DNA of 64,000 bases from a virus. A model generated the notes under the pieces. It did not search any database and had not been told where the DNA came from. It worked only from the letters and a program-made list of their open reading frames with translations. Positions within the stretch are counted from its first letter, which is position 1; each line of letters opens with the position of its first letter. This document shows, piece after piece, positions 16,454-24,492 of the stretch. The translations under genes and the position numbers were made by a program. The stretch spans positions 186,001-250,000 of IMG/VR virus record IMGVR_UViG_3300046167_000825; one strand, given 5' to 3'.

Positions 16454-16825
16454 GAAGGACTGCTGTATGTGAGGGATTTCATCCTCAAAGACAAGCCAGA
16501 ACTTGAACCCCGAGTTAGCCACTGCCCCTATCTTGCGAATGAACTCGGGATCTGTCACATCTGAGCCGTAAGGCAAAGACACTGTAAACTCATTGTGGAG
16601 AAAATGAAAGAACATGATAGTTTGGTTCAACTCTTGTATCTCTAGGGTGTTTTCCCCGTCATTGATTAAGGTATATTCTGAATATATTTCTGACAGAAAA
16701 CATTCCAAATGCCACTGGAACTCCTCTAGCATTTTGTCATCAATATTAAGTGTCACCCCTTCAGTCAAGAACTTTAAGAGTTTCTGCTTATGTCGGTACA
16801 ACACAAGATCGATAACCTCAGCCAT
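16448..16825 (-). CDS. Hypothetical protein
   Basis: 125 residues. I start it at 16825 where GGGGTGG precedes the ATG; the frame is open to 16918 but would then overlap the divergent gene at 16885. An acidic helical protein, convergent with the PAP2 gene (six-base overlap). Function unknown. Confidence 0.65.
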   Translation of the reverse strand: MAEVIDLVLYRHKQKLLKFLTEGVTLNIDDKMLEEFQWHLECFLSEIYSEYTLINDGENTLEIQELNQTIMFFHFLHNEFTVSLPYGSDVTDPEFIRKIGAVANSGFKFWLVFEDEIPHIQQSFL

Positions 16826-16884
16826 AAACCACCCCCAGCAATCTCTTAATTGGGGCTTGGTATTAAATAAAAAACGGAGAGAAC

Positions 16885-17073
16885 GTGAAAAATAAGGTTT
16901 TCGTAGTGACAAGGACACTTGCTTCTTTCCTCGAAGAGGGCACGATAGTTCGGGTGGTAGAGATTCTTGAAGACAGTGTTGTCATCGAAAAAGCCGATAC
17001 TGAAGGGCTGCTAACAACCATTCAAATATCGGCTTTAATGACGAGGCATCTTTACGAGGTCTACGAAGAATAA
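16885..17073 (+). CDS. Small hypothetical protein
   Basis: 62 residues starting with GTG after GGAGAG. The sequence alternates hydrophobic and charged residues as in a small SH3- or KOW-like barrel (EEGTIVRVVEILEDSVVIEKAD). It overlaps the 3' end of the SIR2 gene by 13 bases. Function unknown. Confidence 0.65.
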   Translation: MKNKVFVVTRTLASFLEEGTIVRVVEILEDSVVIEKADTEGLLTTIQISALMTRHLYEVYEE

Positions 17074-17933
17074 ACCTCATTGATTTTTTCTAGGGCTTCC
17101 AAACCACCAAGAGGGATACAGTAATCACCCCCGTGCGACTCTCGTGGGTTGATACGAACTAAAGTCGCACCTTGTCTTTGAAACTGTTCTGAGGTTCTTC
17201 TCACAGATGGGATGGATGTCCCCGCCCCAACTTCAATGACAACAGTCTTTCGGAGGTTGACATTTCTGAGCCACTTATCCATTTTTTTGTATTGCTTGTC
17301 AGTTCGAGAACTATCCCAACCCCAGTCACCAAACATAAGGATATTGGGTCGGAGAAGATTGCCTTCACTGTCACGAGGGAGAGGGTTTTGGGCTTGGAGA
17401 TTTTCATTGACGATGACCTCGTAAGGGTCAGCCGAAACTATTGATCCCTTTCTAGTCCCATAACGGGAGTCTATTGGCTGTAAGTGGTGGATTGACCCGT
17501 GACATTCATTGATCTTGTCAGAATTGAAGCCAGCCTTCTGAAAAGCACCATCCACATTGGAGGTGTAGATGAAGTAGTCCCCTTGTTTTTCTTTTGCCCA
17601 TTGGCGAAGGATGTTGAAACCCTTGTGGGGTGTGGTATCACGGTAGAGATTCAAACGGTGTCCATAGAAACCCCAACCGACTTTAGGGTTGGTTTGGAAG
17701 TGTGTGGGGTTCGCCATGTGAGCGAATCCTCCTTGTGATTTCAACATTGGGTAGGCTTTCCAGAAGCCATTGTTCCCACGAAAGTCGGGGAGTCCAGAGT
17801 CGACACCCATACCAGCCCCAGCCGTGAAAATAAGGTGGTTTGCCTCGTAAATTGCTTGTGCTATTTCTGCGAAGTCTGATGTTGTTGTGTGTGTCTTTAA
17901 TGTGTTGTGTGTATATCGCATTTTCAGTTCCAT
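17061..17933 (-). CDS. SIR2-family NAD-dependent protein
   Basis: 290 residues with the sirtuin NAD-binding motifs GAGMGVDSGLPDFRG (39-53), TSNVDG (124-129) and catalytic HG (His145). The two CxxC zinc pairs of classical deacetylases are absent. It could be a deacylase or ADP-ribosyltransferase acting on host proteins, or an NAD-consuming enzyme. SIR2 domains are common in NAD-depleting anti-phage systems, so a phage copy is of interest. It stops just inside the convergent gene at 16885 and follows the paralogue pair upstream at three bases. Confidence 0.87.
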   Translation of the reverse strand: MELKMRYTHNTLKTHTTTSDFAEIAQAIYEANHLIFTAGAGMGVDSGLPDFRGNNGFWKAYPMLKSQGGFAHMANPTHFQTNPKVGWGFYGHRLNLYRDTTPHKGFNILRQWAKEKQGDYFIYTSNVDGAFQKAGFNSDKINECHGSIHHLQPIDSRYGTRKGSIVSADPYEVIVNENLQAQNPLPRDSEGNLLRPNILMFGDWGWDSSRTDKQYKKMDKWLRNVNLRKTVVIEVGAGTSIPSVRRTSEQFQRQGATLVRINPRESHGGDYCIPLGGLEALEKINEVYSS

Positions 17934-17936
17934 TTG

Positions 17937-18623
17937 TTATTTGAGATGACGAGCAAGTACGGGATGAAAGTTTATCGGGGTGGGATGTGTGTTCATATAA
18001 GACTTAGTTCCTAGAAGGATTTCAGAACATATCCCTTGTAAGAGAGTCAGAGTGGCATTCTCTGCCTTTTTGAGTTGAGGATGGCATTGTTGCCGAAGAG
18101 TATATTGATTTAAGAGGAAGAGTAACACTCCTTGAAAGGAAGATTTAGATGCTTTTATGTGGTCATAGTAAAGTTTTTTGAAAGAGTCCTCTACTTGTAC
18201 TTGAGCCGCATAGGGGGGTCTAGGCTGTAAAAGAGAAGAAGTATTGATGTCTTTCTGAGGGATATCCCAATGGGATAACTTGCTCATGAGCAATTCATAC
18301 TGATATCGATCTAGATGGGCCTTGATCTCTCTAACGTACGAGGGGTTCATTTGAAACACAAGTGTGTGTGTCTTACCGACAATTTCATCCAACTGTACGG
18401 CATACCACAGACAATCGGTAAATGAGGCAATCACAATTTTCTTGACACCCCTCTGGAGGGCTGCCTTTGTAAGGGTCATTTTCAGTGTGAACTGAGTGGG
18501 TAGATCCCCCAATAAGGTTTCAGACCTTCGTTGTGGGTGAAGATGGCAACAACGATTTGCGTTGATGTTATAGGTTGCATCGCAGAGCATTTGGATGAAA
18601 TTGGGTTGTGGAGGTAGTGTCAT
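17937..18623 (-). CDS. Hypothetical protein, paralogue of 18634-19236
   Basis: 228 residues. The central part (a strand, then RYQYELLMSKLSHWDIPQ, then helical repeats) aligns by eye with the neighbouring gene product (YYNYQLFIKKV), suggesting an old tandem duplication. Contains several Cys residues near the N-terminus (CDATYNINANRCCHLH). No known family. Confidence 0.68.
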   Translation of the reverse strand: MTLPPQPNFIQMLCDATYNINANRCCHLHPQRRSETLLGDLPTQFTLKMTLTKAALQRGVKKIVIASFTDCLWYAVQLDEIVGKTHTLVFQMNPSYVREIKAHLDRYQYELLMSKLSHWDIPQKDINTSSLLQPRPPYAAQVQVEDSFKKLYYDHIKASKSSFQGVLLFLLNQYTLRQQCHPQLKKAENATLTLLQGICSEILLGTKSYMNTHPTPINFHPVLARHLK

Positions 18624-18633
18624 GAGGTTTGTC

Positions 18634-19236
18634 CTATGTGTGTGTTTTGATAAAATTAGTGAAAAAGTTGAACTGTCCAGTAGGAGGGCTGTCGTTGATG
18701 TAATCCATTAAGTGAAGATATGTTCCGTAATTGACTTGGGCTTCAATCTCTCTCAAGAACTTTGGGGTGTCGGATCTCAGTGCAGTGTTACTTTGTTGAA
18801 GAAGCCATTGAAGTGCTTCCGAAGTTGAAGAACACTTGCGTAGTTGAATGGCATAACAGTTCTTGCAGTAGTTCCGATAATAGTCGTTGGAAGTCTTATC
18901 CATTTTCTTTTCTGTGAAATAACGGTCGATACTCCGAAGGGATTGTTTATTGAAAGACATCTTGGCTACGACTTTTTTGATGAAAAGTTGATAGTTATAA
19001 TAAGCCTTGTTTGCCTCGACACAGTTGATGAGTTCGGGGCTTGCCACAAAAGAACAAACAGTATTCTCACCCACTTCAGTCTGTTGGAATAGCCCGTAGT
19101 CCTCGAAAGTAGGGGTTGAAAATGATTGTGTGGGAACTACGACCTCAAACTGTCGGGGGATGCCCCCCACAAGTTCAAAAGAACATGTGAAAGTTGCAGA
19201 CTGGCATTTGTTTGGTGATTTCTGTTTGGAGTTCAT
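18634..19236 (-). CDS. Hypothetical protein, paralogue of 17937-18623
   Basis: 200 residues, N-terminal beta-rich and C-terminal helical. Shares residue pattern and order with the adjacent downstream protein. Contains YCKNCYAI, a possible metal or disulfide pair. The upstream sequence on the minus strand is AT-rich (AAATAAATATAT). Function unknown. Confidence 0.68.
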   Translation of the reverse strand: MNSKQKSPNKCQSATFTCSFELVGGIPRQFEVVVPTQSFSTPTFEDYGLFQQTEVGENTVCSFVASPELINCVEANKAYYNYQLFIKKVVAKMSFNKQSLRSIDRYFTEKKMDKTSNDYYRNYCKNCYAIQLRKCSSTSEALQWLLQQSNTALRSDTPKFLREIEAQVNYGTYLHLMDYINDSPPTGQFNFFTNFIKTHT

Positions 19237-19276
19237 GGGTTATATATTTATTTGGGGGCATTTTCGTTCCTATTTG

Positions 19277-19750
19277 TCAAAGTTGATAGTTTGTGGGTTC
19301 GGTTTGGTCAATGAAGAAAGCAATTGCAAGTTTACGGATGAGTTCCTCGTTCGGGAAAACTTTCGCATAAGTGTCGGGTAAGACATGTGGTAGCCATTCG
19401 TAGGCAGCATCGCATATCTCTGGGGTGTTATAGTCCTCGTCAATATTGAACTCGTCAATGAGAGTGGTTTCCCAAAGAGCATCCATTTCGTCTAGCACCC
19501 AATCGACCCAATCTTCACGATGTATATATGCCACCATTTCAAGGAAAATCGGTGAGGTGATATCGTGATAGATAGGGAGTCCTTTTGCACCGATTTCAAA
19601 CAGACCTTGCCCATCTGAAAATAGAAGCCAATCCTCCCTCCCATCTATTTCCCAACAGAAAATCCCTTCGACTGTATAAGCATTCTGAAAGCGATTTGAA
19701 AAGGTTTTGACACCACCAAATTGCCACCAAGCACATTGCATTAAATCCAT
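19277..19750 (-). CDS. Hypothetical acidic protein
   Basis: 157 residues, very acidic and rich in Trp, Asp and Glu. Of two close ATGs I chose 19750, which is seven bases from AAGGAG; the ATG at 19756 is too close to it. Expressed from the N17 promoter about 25 bases upstream. Strong negative charge would suit a DNA mimic, but this is only a possibility. Confidence 0.7.
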   Translation of the reverse strand: MDLMQCAWWQFGGVKTFSNRFQNAYTVEGIFCWEIDGREDWLLFSDGQGLFEIGAKGLPIYHDITSPIFLEMVAYIHREDWVDWVLDEMDALWETTLIDEFNIDEDYNTPEICDAAYEWLPHVLPDTYAKVFPNEELIRKLAIAFFIDQTEPTNYQL

Positions 19751-19772
19751 TTTCATTCTCCTTGTTGGTTCT

Positions 19773-19801
19773 TATACGGAAAGAGGGCTTAGAAGCGATC
19801 C
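19773..19801 (-). promoter_or_regulatory. N17-class promoter (minus)
   Basis: Minus strand: GGATCG, 17 bases, CGTATA, about 22 bases upstream of the start at 19750. Confidence 0.72.
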
Positions 19802-19824
19802 TACTCCCAAGCCCTCTATAAAGG

Positions 19825-20010
19825 TCAGCCCCATTTGCCCCGACAAGCACCTTTGTCTTTCTTCTTTTTCTTGTCTGGGATGACGGTGTGTGTTCCTCTC
19901 CAAGAAGCCATGTCACCACCATTTTCAAAGTGGCTTCTTCGCATTTCACCACGAACTCCAGAGAGTTGCTTGAGTTGTTGTTTGAGAGATTTTTTTTCTT
20001 TCCTAGTCAT
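19825..20010 (-). CDS. Small basic hypothetical protein
   Basis: 61 residues, highly basic at both ends (KEKKSLKQQLKQL and a run of five Lys near residue 50). AGGAGG before the ATG and an N17 promoter directly upstream support expression. The charge suggests nucleic-acid binding. Confidence 0.65.
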   Translation of the reverse strand: MTRKEKKSLKQQLKQLSGVRGEMRRSHFENGGDMASWRGTHTVIPDKKKKKDKGACRGKWG

Positions 20011-20043
20011 AACGACCTCCTATCTTTTGATTGCTTCCTCATA

Positions 20044-20072
20044 TATACGGAAAACTTAAAAAGATGCAACCG
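20044..20072 (-). promoter_or_regulatory. N17-class promoter (minus)
   Basis: Minus strand: CGGTTG, 17 bases, CGTATA, ending 34 bases before the start at 20010. The GTGCGGTTG context matches the sites at 9845 and 48037. Confidence 0.72.
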
Positions 20073-20122
20073 CACGATTCTATCAATAATCGAGTTAGGG
20101 TAAAGCATAGGGAGGCAAGCCA

Positions 20123-20593
20123 ATGATTTTAGAACCAGATGATTATTTATATCTTCAAGATGGAACATACTTACACACAAAGGAAAGAAGTTCTTCGGCT
20201 TGGCTTTCTGTTTACAATGAATTGCAGAAGGCACTCAAAGCAAGAATCTTCGACAAAGTCGTTCTCGTTACGGGATTACCAGCATCGGGCAAAACGACAT
20301 GGGTCAAGATGCACAACAAAGAGTGGGTCATTTACATTGTGGATGCTGACCTTGTTGGGAAGGAATTGCGAAAAGAAGTTATCCACCAAATCCGAGAACA
20401 CGACAGTAACATCCCTATTGGGATTGTCTTCTTGGATACAAATAGAGATGTGTGTCTGGAAAGAAATGCTAAAAGATCGGCTGACAGACTTATCCCTTTG
20501 TCGGCTTACGCTGACATGACATCTGTGTTTTGCTACCCCTCGACACTTGAAGGTTTTGACCACATACATTTTAAGTGGAACTTTTCTGTATAA
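20123..20593 (+). CDS. P-loop kinase-like protein
   Basis: 156 residues. Walker A GLPASGKT at 51-58 after a hydrophobic strand, an Asp-containing strand (YIVDADLVGKELRK) and a second strand with a CLERNAKRSADR lid-like helix. This is the pattern of small polynucleotide, nucleoside or zeta-toxin-type kinases. The substrate is not evident. GGAGG upstream of the ATG. Confidence 0.75.
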   Translation: MILEPDDYLYLQDGTYLHTKERSSSAWLSVYNELQKALKARIFDKVVLVTGLPASGKTTWVKMHNKEWVIYIVDADLVGKELRKEVIHQIREHDSNIPIGIVFLDTNRDVCLERNAKRSADRLIPLSAYADMTSVFCYPSTLEGFDHIHFKWNFSV

Positions 20594-20634
20594 TTTTTCT
20601 ATTCTCTCTCCCTATATTAGAAAGAGGGGGAATC

Positions 20635-20784
20635 GTGTGGGAAATGTTCATCAAACTTCAAACTGAAATCCGAAAAGCAGAACGAAGGGTAAAAGAACTA
20701 GAGAACGAACTAGAGAAGACAACCAGAGAACTAGATAGGGTTAGAGAAGAAAACAAAGCCCTCCGAAAAGACAACGGAGATTAA
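20635..20784 (+). CDS. Small coiled-coil protein
   Basis: 49 residues, GTG start after AGAGGGGG; nearly all is a single coiled coil with regular Leu, Glu and Arg heptads. The frame is open further upstream into hydrophobic sequence but without a ribosome site. Ends two bases before the amidohydrolase ATG, so it is in the same operon. Confidence 0.6.
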   Translation: MWEMFIKLQTEIRKAERRVKELENELEKTTRELDRVREENKALRKDNGD

Positions 20785-20785
20785 A

Positions 20786-21760
20786 ATGTATAATCCTTTA
20801 GGAAATCTCAGAAGAAGGATCTCGGAAAGTGGTGGGTTCTTCAATGCTCACGCACACCTAGATAGAGCCTTCACGGTGACTGAGATGGATATGATTCTCA
20901 CCAAGCAACCCCTCATGAAAAAATGGGAACTGGTTGATGAGGTGAAGAAGAACAGCAGTGAAGAAGATTACTATCAAAGGATTTGCTACGCCCTCCGAAC
21001 ACAACAAGAAAAAGGGGTTAGTTCGGTGACGACCTTTGTGGATATCGACCCCATCGTGGAGTTGCGAGCCATCCGAGGAGCAGTCCGAGCAAAGAAGTTC
21101 GCAAAAGAAATCGGAGTGGAACTCTCTATCGCTTCCCAAACATTGAAAGGGATTGTCCCAAACTACCCTAGAAGATTATTGGAAAAATGCCTCACAGAAG
21201 GTTGGTTGGATGTCATTGGGTCACTCCCAAAAGCAGATAAAGATACAGATAGACACCTTGACACCGTCTGTTCAATGGCTCGTGCCGCTCATTTACCTCT
21301 CCATGTTCATGTCGACCAAAACAATAGTCCGACCGAAAAGGAAACCGAGCAGTTGGCTCGGAAGACAATCCAGTTCGGTATGGAAGGTTGGGTCACGGCT
21401 GTCCACTGTATTTCCCTCGCAACACACCCAAAAGCATACCGACAAAGGGTTTATAACCTAGCGAAGGATTCGGGCTTGATGTTCGTGGCTTGTCCTACGG
21501 CTTGGCTTGATCACCCTCGCAATGAAACCCTAATGCCGTTCCATAATGCTCTCACCCCAGTCGATGAACTCATTGCCAATGGTTTGGTGGTAGGGATAGG
21601 TTCAGATAACATACACGACATCTACAAGCCTTTCTGTGATGGGGATATGCTCACAGAGTTGAGGGTGTTGTTGGAGGGTTGTAAAATCTATGATTCAGAG
21701 GAGTTGTTTTATATCGCCACTGTGAATGGTAGGAAAACCATAAAAAAAGCCCTTCGGTAA
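20786..21760 (+). CDS. Cytosine-deaminase-like amidohydrolase
   Basis: 324 residues of the metal-dependent amidohydrolase superfamily: HAHLD (22-26), HVHVDQ (173-178), a His at about 207, and GSDN (Asp at about 274), the ligands of a TIM-barrel metal site. Closest in pattern to cytosine deaminase CodA, which converts cytosine to uracil, but the CodA Glu in the third motif (HxxE) reads Gln178 here, so the substrate may differ. Unusual in a phage. Fits pyrimidine metabolism with ThyX and NrdJ. The stop codon lies inside a terminator hairpin. Confidence 0.75.
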   Translation: MYNPLGNLRRRISESGGFFNAHAHLDRAFTVTEMDMILTKQPLMKKWELVDEVKKNSSEEDYYQRICYALRTQQEKGVSSVTTFVDIDPIVELRAIRGAVRAKKFAKEIGVELSIASQTLKGIVPNYPRRLLEKCLTEGWLDVIGSLPKADKDTDRHLDTVCSMARAAHLPLHVHVDQNNSPTEKETEQLARKTIQFGMEGWVTAVHCISLATHPKAYRQRVYNLAKDSGLMFVACPTAWLDHPRNETLMPFHNALTPVDELIANGLVVGIGSDNIHDIYKPFCDGDMLTELRVLLEGCKIYDSEELFYIATVNGRKTIKKALR

Positions 21761-21771
21761 AGAAGGGCTTT
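21742..21771 (-). terminator. Rho-independent terminator (minus strand)
   Basis: A perfect ten-base stem (AAAGCCCTTC/GAAGGGCTTT) with a six-base loop. On the minus strand it is followed by a T run, so it ends the lipoprotein-like transcript. On the plus strand it covers the amidohydrolase stop codon without a following T run. Confidence 0.85.
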
Positions 21772-21791
21772 CGCTGTGTGAAAGTTACAGA

Positions 21792-21935
21792 TTACTCTGC
21801 TGTGTCAGAACCAGTGTCTTCACCTTCTGCACCCGAATCAGATTCTTCGGCAGTGTCGGTGGTTTCAGTTTCTTCAGCAGCAGTGTCTTCTAATTCTTTC
21901 TCGCCACAAGCAAGAGTGAGTAAAAATAGCAACAT
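21792..21935 (-). CDS. Lipoprotein-like small acidic protein
   Basis: 47 residues on the strand opposite its neighbours. An ideal GGAGGTGACTT precedes the ATG and a strong terminator follows the stop. The protein is a short hydrophobic stretch ending LTLAC-G, a lipoprotein-type cleavage site (slightly off consensus and without a positive N-terminus), then a Glu/Asp/Thr/Ser-rich acidic tail. Likely an envelope protein; phage lipoproteins such as T5 Llp block receptors during infection. The EDT-rich tail resembles bacterial surface lipoproteins. A self-contained moron-like cassette. Confidence 0.65.
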   Translation of the reverse strand: MLLFLLTLACGEKELEDTAAEETETTDTAEESDSGAEGEDTGSDTAE

Positions 21936-22098
21936 AAGTCACCTCCATGAAAGTTATTACTTTGGCAAGTATAACACATTTATCCCTTTGTGGTTTTTTT
22001 CATTGAGAGACTGTCTAGGAGGTGATCTGAGAAAAAGTCAAATGGTTGTTTGCCTATACAGACCCTTAATTGTTGTAACCCCCAAAACGGAGAATCTT

Positions 22099-23421
22099 TT
22101 GAAAAAATTGTATGTTATTGACACATCGGTGTTAATCCACGACCCCGATTGTATTTACAAGTTCATCGGAAACGATATCGCCATACCTATCTTTGTCATT
22201 GTCGAACTAGATGATTTGAAAGAGAAGAAGAACAAGCCCAATGTGGCTTATGCTTCGAGATGTGCCTCACGAACTATCCAGAATATTCATGCACTAGGAA
22301 ACATTCGTGAAGGAGTTCATCTGGAAACTCAAGACATCAATGTCAAGGTGATTGGAACTACTGGTGGGGAAGGTGGAATAAAAGCCCTCCAAGAATCTAA
22401 CAATCCCCGAAAAATGGATCTGTGGATACTTCAAAGTGCCTTGAATGAACAAGTGAACTACGAGGAAGTTATTCTCGTATCGAAAGACTTGAACTTACGC
22501 TTGCTTGCAGAGGGAGAAGGTTTAATCGCAGAAGATTACGAAACCAATAAAGTCTTGGTCAGTGAAGTCTATAAAGGCTTCCGTGATTTGGGTGAGATAG
22601 AATACTCTGCCGAACTGTACATCCCAGAACTGGAAGTTGAAGCAGATGAGTGGGTTGATGACCCCTTAGAAAATGAGTTTTACATTTCACATGCTGAGGG
22701 CAAGACATTTTTATCAAGAAACCTTGAGGGAGTTCTCGTGCCAGTGGCTAAAGAGTTCAGTACAACAATCCAGCCTAGAAACATCGAACAGAGAATGGCT
22801 CTTGATATTCTGCTTGACCCCGACATCAAACTTATTTGCCTTGTAGGGAAAGCGGGGACGGGGAAAACCATCTTGGCTCTCGCTGGGGCTTTAGCCCAAC
22901 TGCATAACCCCTACGATAAAATCATGTTGTCGAAACCCATCATAGATATGGGGAACTCCATCGGCTTCCTCCCTGGCGAACTAGACGATAAACTAGCCCC
23001 GTGGATGGAATCCTATTTTGACAACTTGTCTCAGTTAATCCCTAGCAAGACAAAACTGCAAGGGAAGTATGCCTCTAAAGAAGTACCTCACTGGAGATAT
23101 CTCCTAGATACGGGAAGCATCGTCATGCAACCCATAAACTCTATCAGAGGGCGTAGTATCTCAGATGCTTATATGATTATAGATGAGGCTCAGAACTTGA
23201 CTCCTCACGAAGTCAAAACACTCATCACTCGTGCTGCTGAAGGAACGAAAGTCATTCTGATGGGTGACCCATTCCAAGTGGATAGTCCTTTCCTTGATCA
23301 GAACTCAAATGGTTTGACTTATGTGTGTGATAAAATGAAAGGCTCAAAAATCTTTGGGGCTGTTTTCTTCTCACAAGGTGTTCGATCTCAATTGGCAGAG
23401 GAAGCCGCTACGAGATTGTAG
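22099..23421 (+). CDS. phoH: PIN-domain PhoH-like ATPase (PhoH2 type)
   Basis: 440 residues. The N-terminal PIN nuclease domain begins VIDTSVLIHD (acidic residues at 8 and 15; VIVELDD at 34-40) and the C-terminal PhoH ATPase has Walker A GKAGTGKT (250-257) and Walker B MIIDEAQN. PhoH2 proteins elsewhere couple RNA unwinding and cleavage. I start it at TTG 22099, six bases after GGAG; the open frame runs back to 21778 but that stretch is antisense to the lipoprotein-like gene. PhoH genes are frequent in large phages. Confidence 0.88.
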   Translation: MKKLYVIDTSVLIHDPDCIYKFIGNDIAIPIFVIVELDDLKEKKNKPNVAYASRCASRTIQNIHALGNIREGVHLETQDINVKVIGTTGGEGGIKALQESNNPRKMDLWILQSALNEQVNYEEVILVSKDLNLRLLAEGEGLIAEDYETNKVLVSEVYKGFRDLGEIEYSAELYIPELEVEADEWVDDPLENEFYISHAEGKTFLSRNLEGVLVPVAKEFSTTIQPRNIEQRMALDILLDPDIKLICLVGKAGTGKTILALAGALAQLHNPYDKIMLSKPIIDMGNSIGFLPGELDDKLAPWMESYFDNLSQLIPSKTKLQGKYASKEVPHWRYLLDTGSIVMQPINSIRGRSISDAYMIIDEAQNLTPHEVKTLITRAAEGTKVILMGDPFQVDSPFLDQNSNGLTYVCDKMKGSKIFGAVFFSQGVRSQLAEEAATRL

Positions 23422-23531
23422 GGCGAACTAGAGATACTCACGTTGCGAAAAAACGTGATTACCCCTAAGAGTGAAGTCGGATTTTTTTTACGAAAAAGAT
23501 ATTTTTTAATGGGATATTCAAGGTTGAACCT

Positions 23532-23891
23532 ATGATTGCGTGGTATATATTTTTGTTGATGTTGTTGGAAATAACGATATTTGTTCGAGGGAACGCCAAG
23601 TTTGTTTGGGGTTTGGAACTCCATCCTTTAGAGTGGTGGTTATATGTAGGCTGGTTTAGTTCGCTCGTAGGTTTAACCTCTTGGTGGGGTTTGGTTAACA
23701 TGTTGGGAGTCTGGAAAGCGACTGTCCTTGTGATGGCGTTATCTATGTCGATGAGTTTCTGTTTGAAATGGTACTTTTTTTATCCACCTTCCATCAGAAA
23801 CTTTCTCGCACTAGGTTTGTGTTGGGTGGCGGTATTCGTTGCTGAGGGTGAAGTGACCCCTCCAACGGAACAAACCATTGAGGAGAAGTGA
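23532..23891 (+). CDS. Integral membrane protein
   Basis: 119 residues with four predicted membrane segments (about 2-17, 36-54, 60-82 and 90-106) and a short acidic C-terminal tail rich in Glu. No family recognised. Its stop overlaps the start of the next gene. The C-terminus should be cytoplasmic or periplasmic depending on topology, which the sequence does not settle. Confidence 0.7.
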   Translation: MIAWYIFLLMLLEITIFVRGNAKFVWGLELHPLEWWLYVGWFSSLVGLTSWWGLVNMLGVWKATVLVMALSMSMSFCLKWYFFYPPSIRNFLALGLCWVAVFVAEGEVTPPTEQTIEEK

Positions 23892-24205
23892 TGCTGTGGG
23901 CAGTAATAAAGACATTTGGTTGGAAGTTCGGACTTGAGAACTGGGGGCTAGGTCTTTTTTGGAGATGGCATCACCGAAACCAAAAAGATATTTATCGGAG
24001 CAACTGTCGTCAAGATATCCGAGATATGGTTCAGAGGTGGTATCTCTTTGAAAAAGAAGAACCTCGTGATCACGAAATGATTGTGGTTGGTGTCTTATCC
24101 TCGTGGATTGTTTTGAGGGCATACGAGGAAGACCAAATGGCACTGGTGTCTTTAATGAAAGATGAACTATCAAAAAGAGTGATGTGGCTTGAAGGTGGCT
24201 TGTAG
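23891..24205 (+). CDS. Hypothetical protein
   Basis: 104 residues; GAGGAG precedes the ATG, which overlaps the preceding TGA. An amphipathic, Trp-rich N-terminus is followed by a helical region. It may be peripheral to the membrane, given its coupling to the membrane-protein gene. Function unknown. Confidence 0.65.
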   Translation: MLWAVIKTFGWKFGLENWGLGLFWRWHHRNQKDIYRSNCRQDIRDMVQRWYLFEKEEPRDHEMIVVGVLSSWIVLRAYEEDQMALVSLMKDELSKRVMWLEGGL

Positions 24206-24232
24206 GGTATAGTGAGCCTCAAGGGAGGGCTT

Positions 24233-24490
24233 ATGATAGCAAGAGAAGATTACGGCACGGTGTTAATCACGCAAGGGGAACACGCTGGCACAATTGGCTA
24301 TTATGATGATGACATAGATGAGTTGGAGGCAGTGGTCTATATTGGGAAGGCTCTCTTCCAAGAGGGATTAACGATTCTGAGGGAACACCTAGAACCGACA
24401 GATGAAAAGATCATCTTGTTATCCCTCCATAGGCTCTTGAATAAGCATCCAGAGGTGAAGGATTACTTTGGTCTTGTCCTAAGAGGATAA
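24233..24490 (+). CDS. Hypothetical protein, KOW-like N-terminus
   Basis: 85 residues starting at 24233 after GGGAGGG. The first 40 residues (GTVLITQGEHAGTIGYYDDD, then AVVYIGKA) resemble a KOW or SH3-like barrel; the rest is helical. Ends three bases before the convergent gene. Function unknown. Confidence 0.65.
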   Translation: MIAREDYGTVLITQGEHAGTIGYYDDDIDELEAVVYIGKALFQEGLTILREHLEPTDEKIILLSLHRLLNKHPEVKDYFGLVLRG

Positions 24491-24492
24491 AA

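Noticed and set aside
21778-22098. 107-residue N-terminal extension of PhoH
   Set aside because: It is antisense to the lipoprotein-like gene, Ser/Val-rich and without a ribosome site; GGAG at 22089 marks the TTG start.
23429-23450. CACGTT/AACGTG hairpin after phoH as terminator
   Set aside because: Weak AT-looped stem without a directly following T run on either strand.
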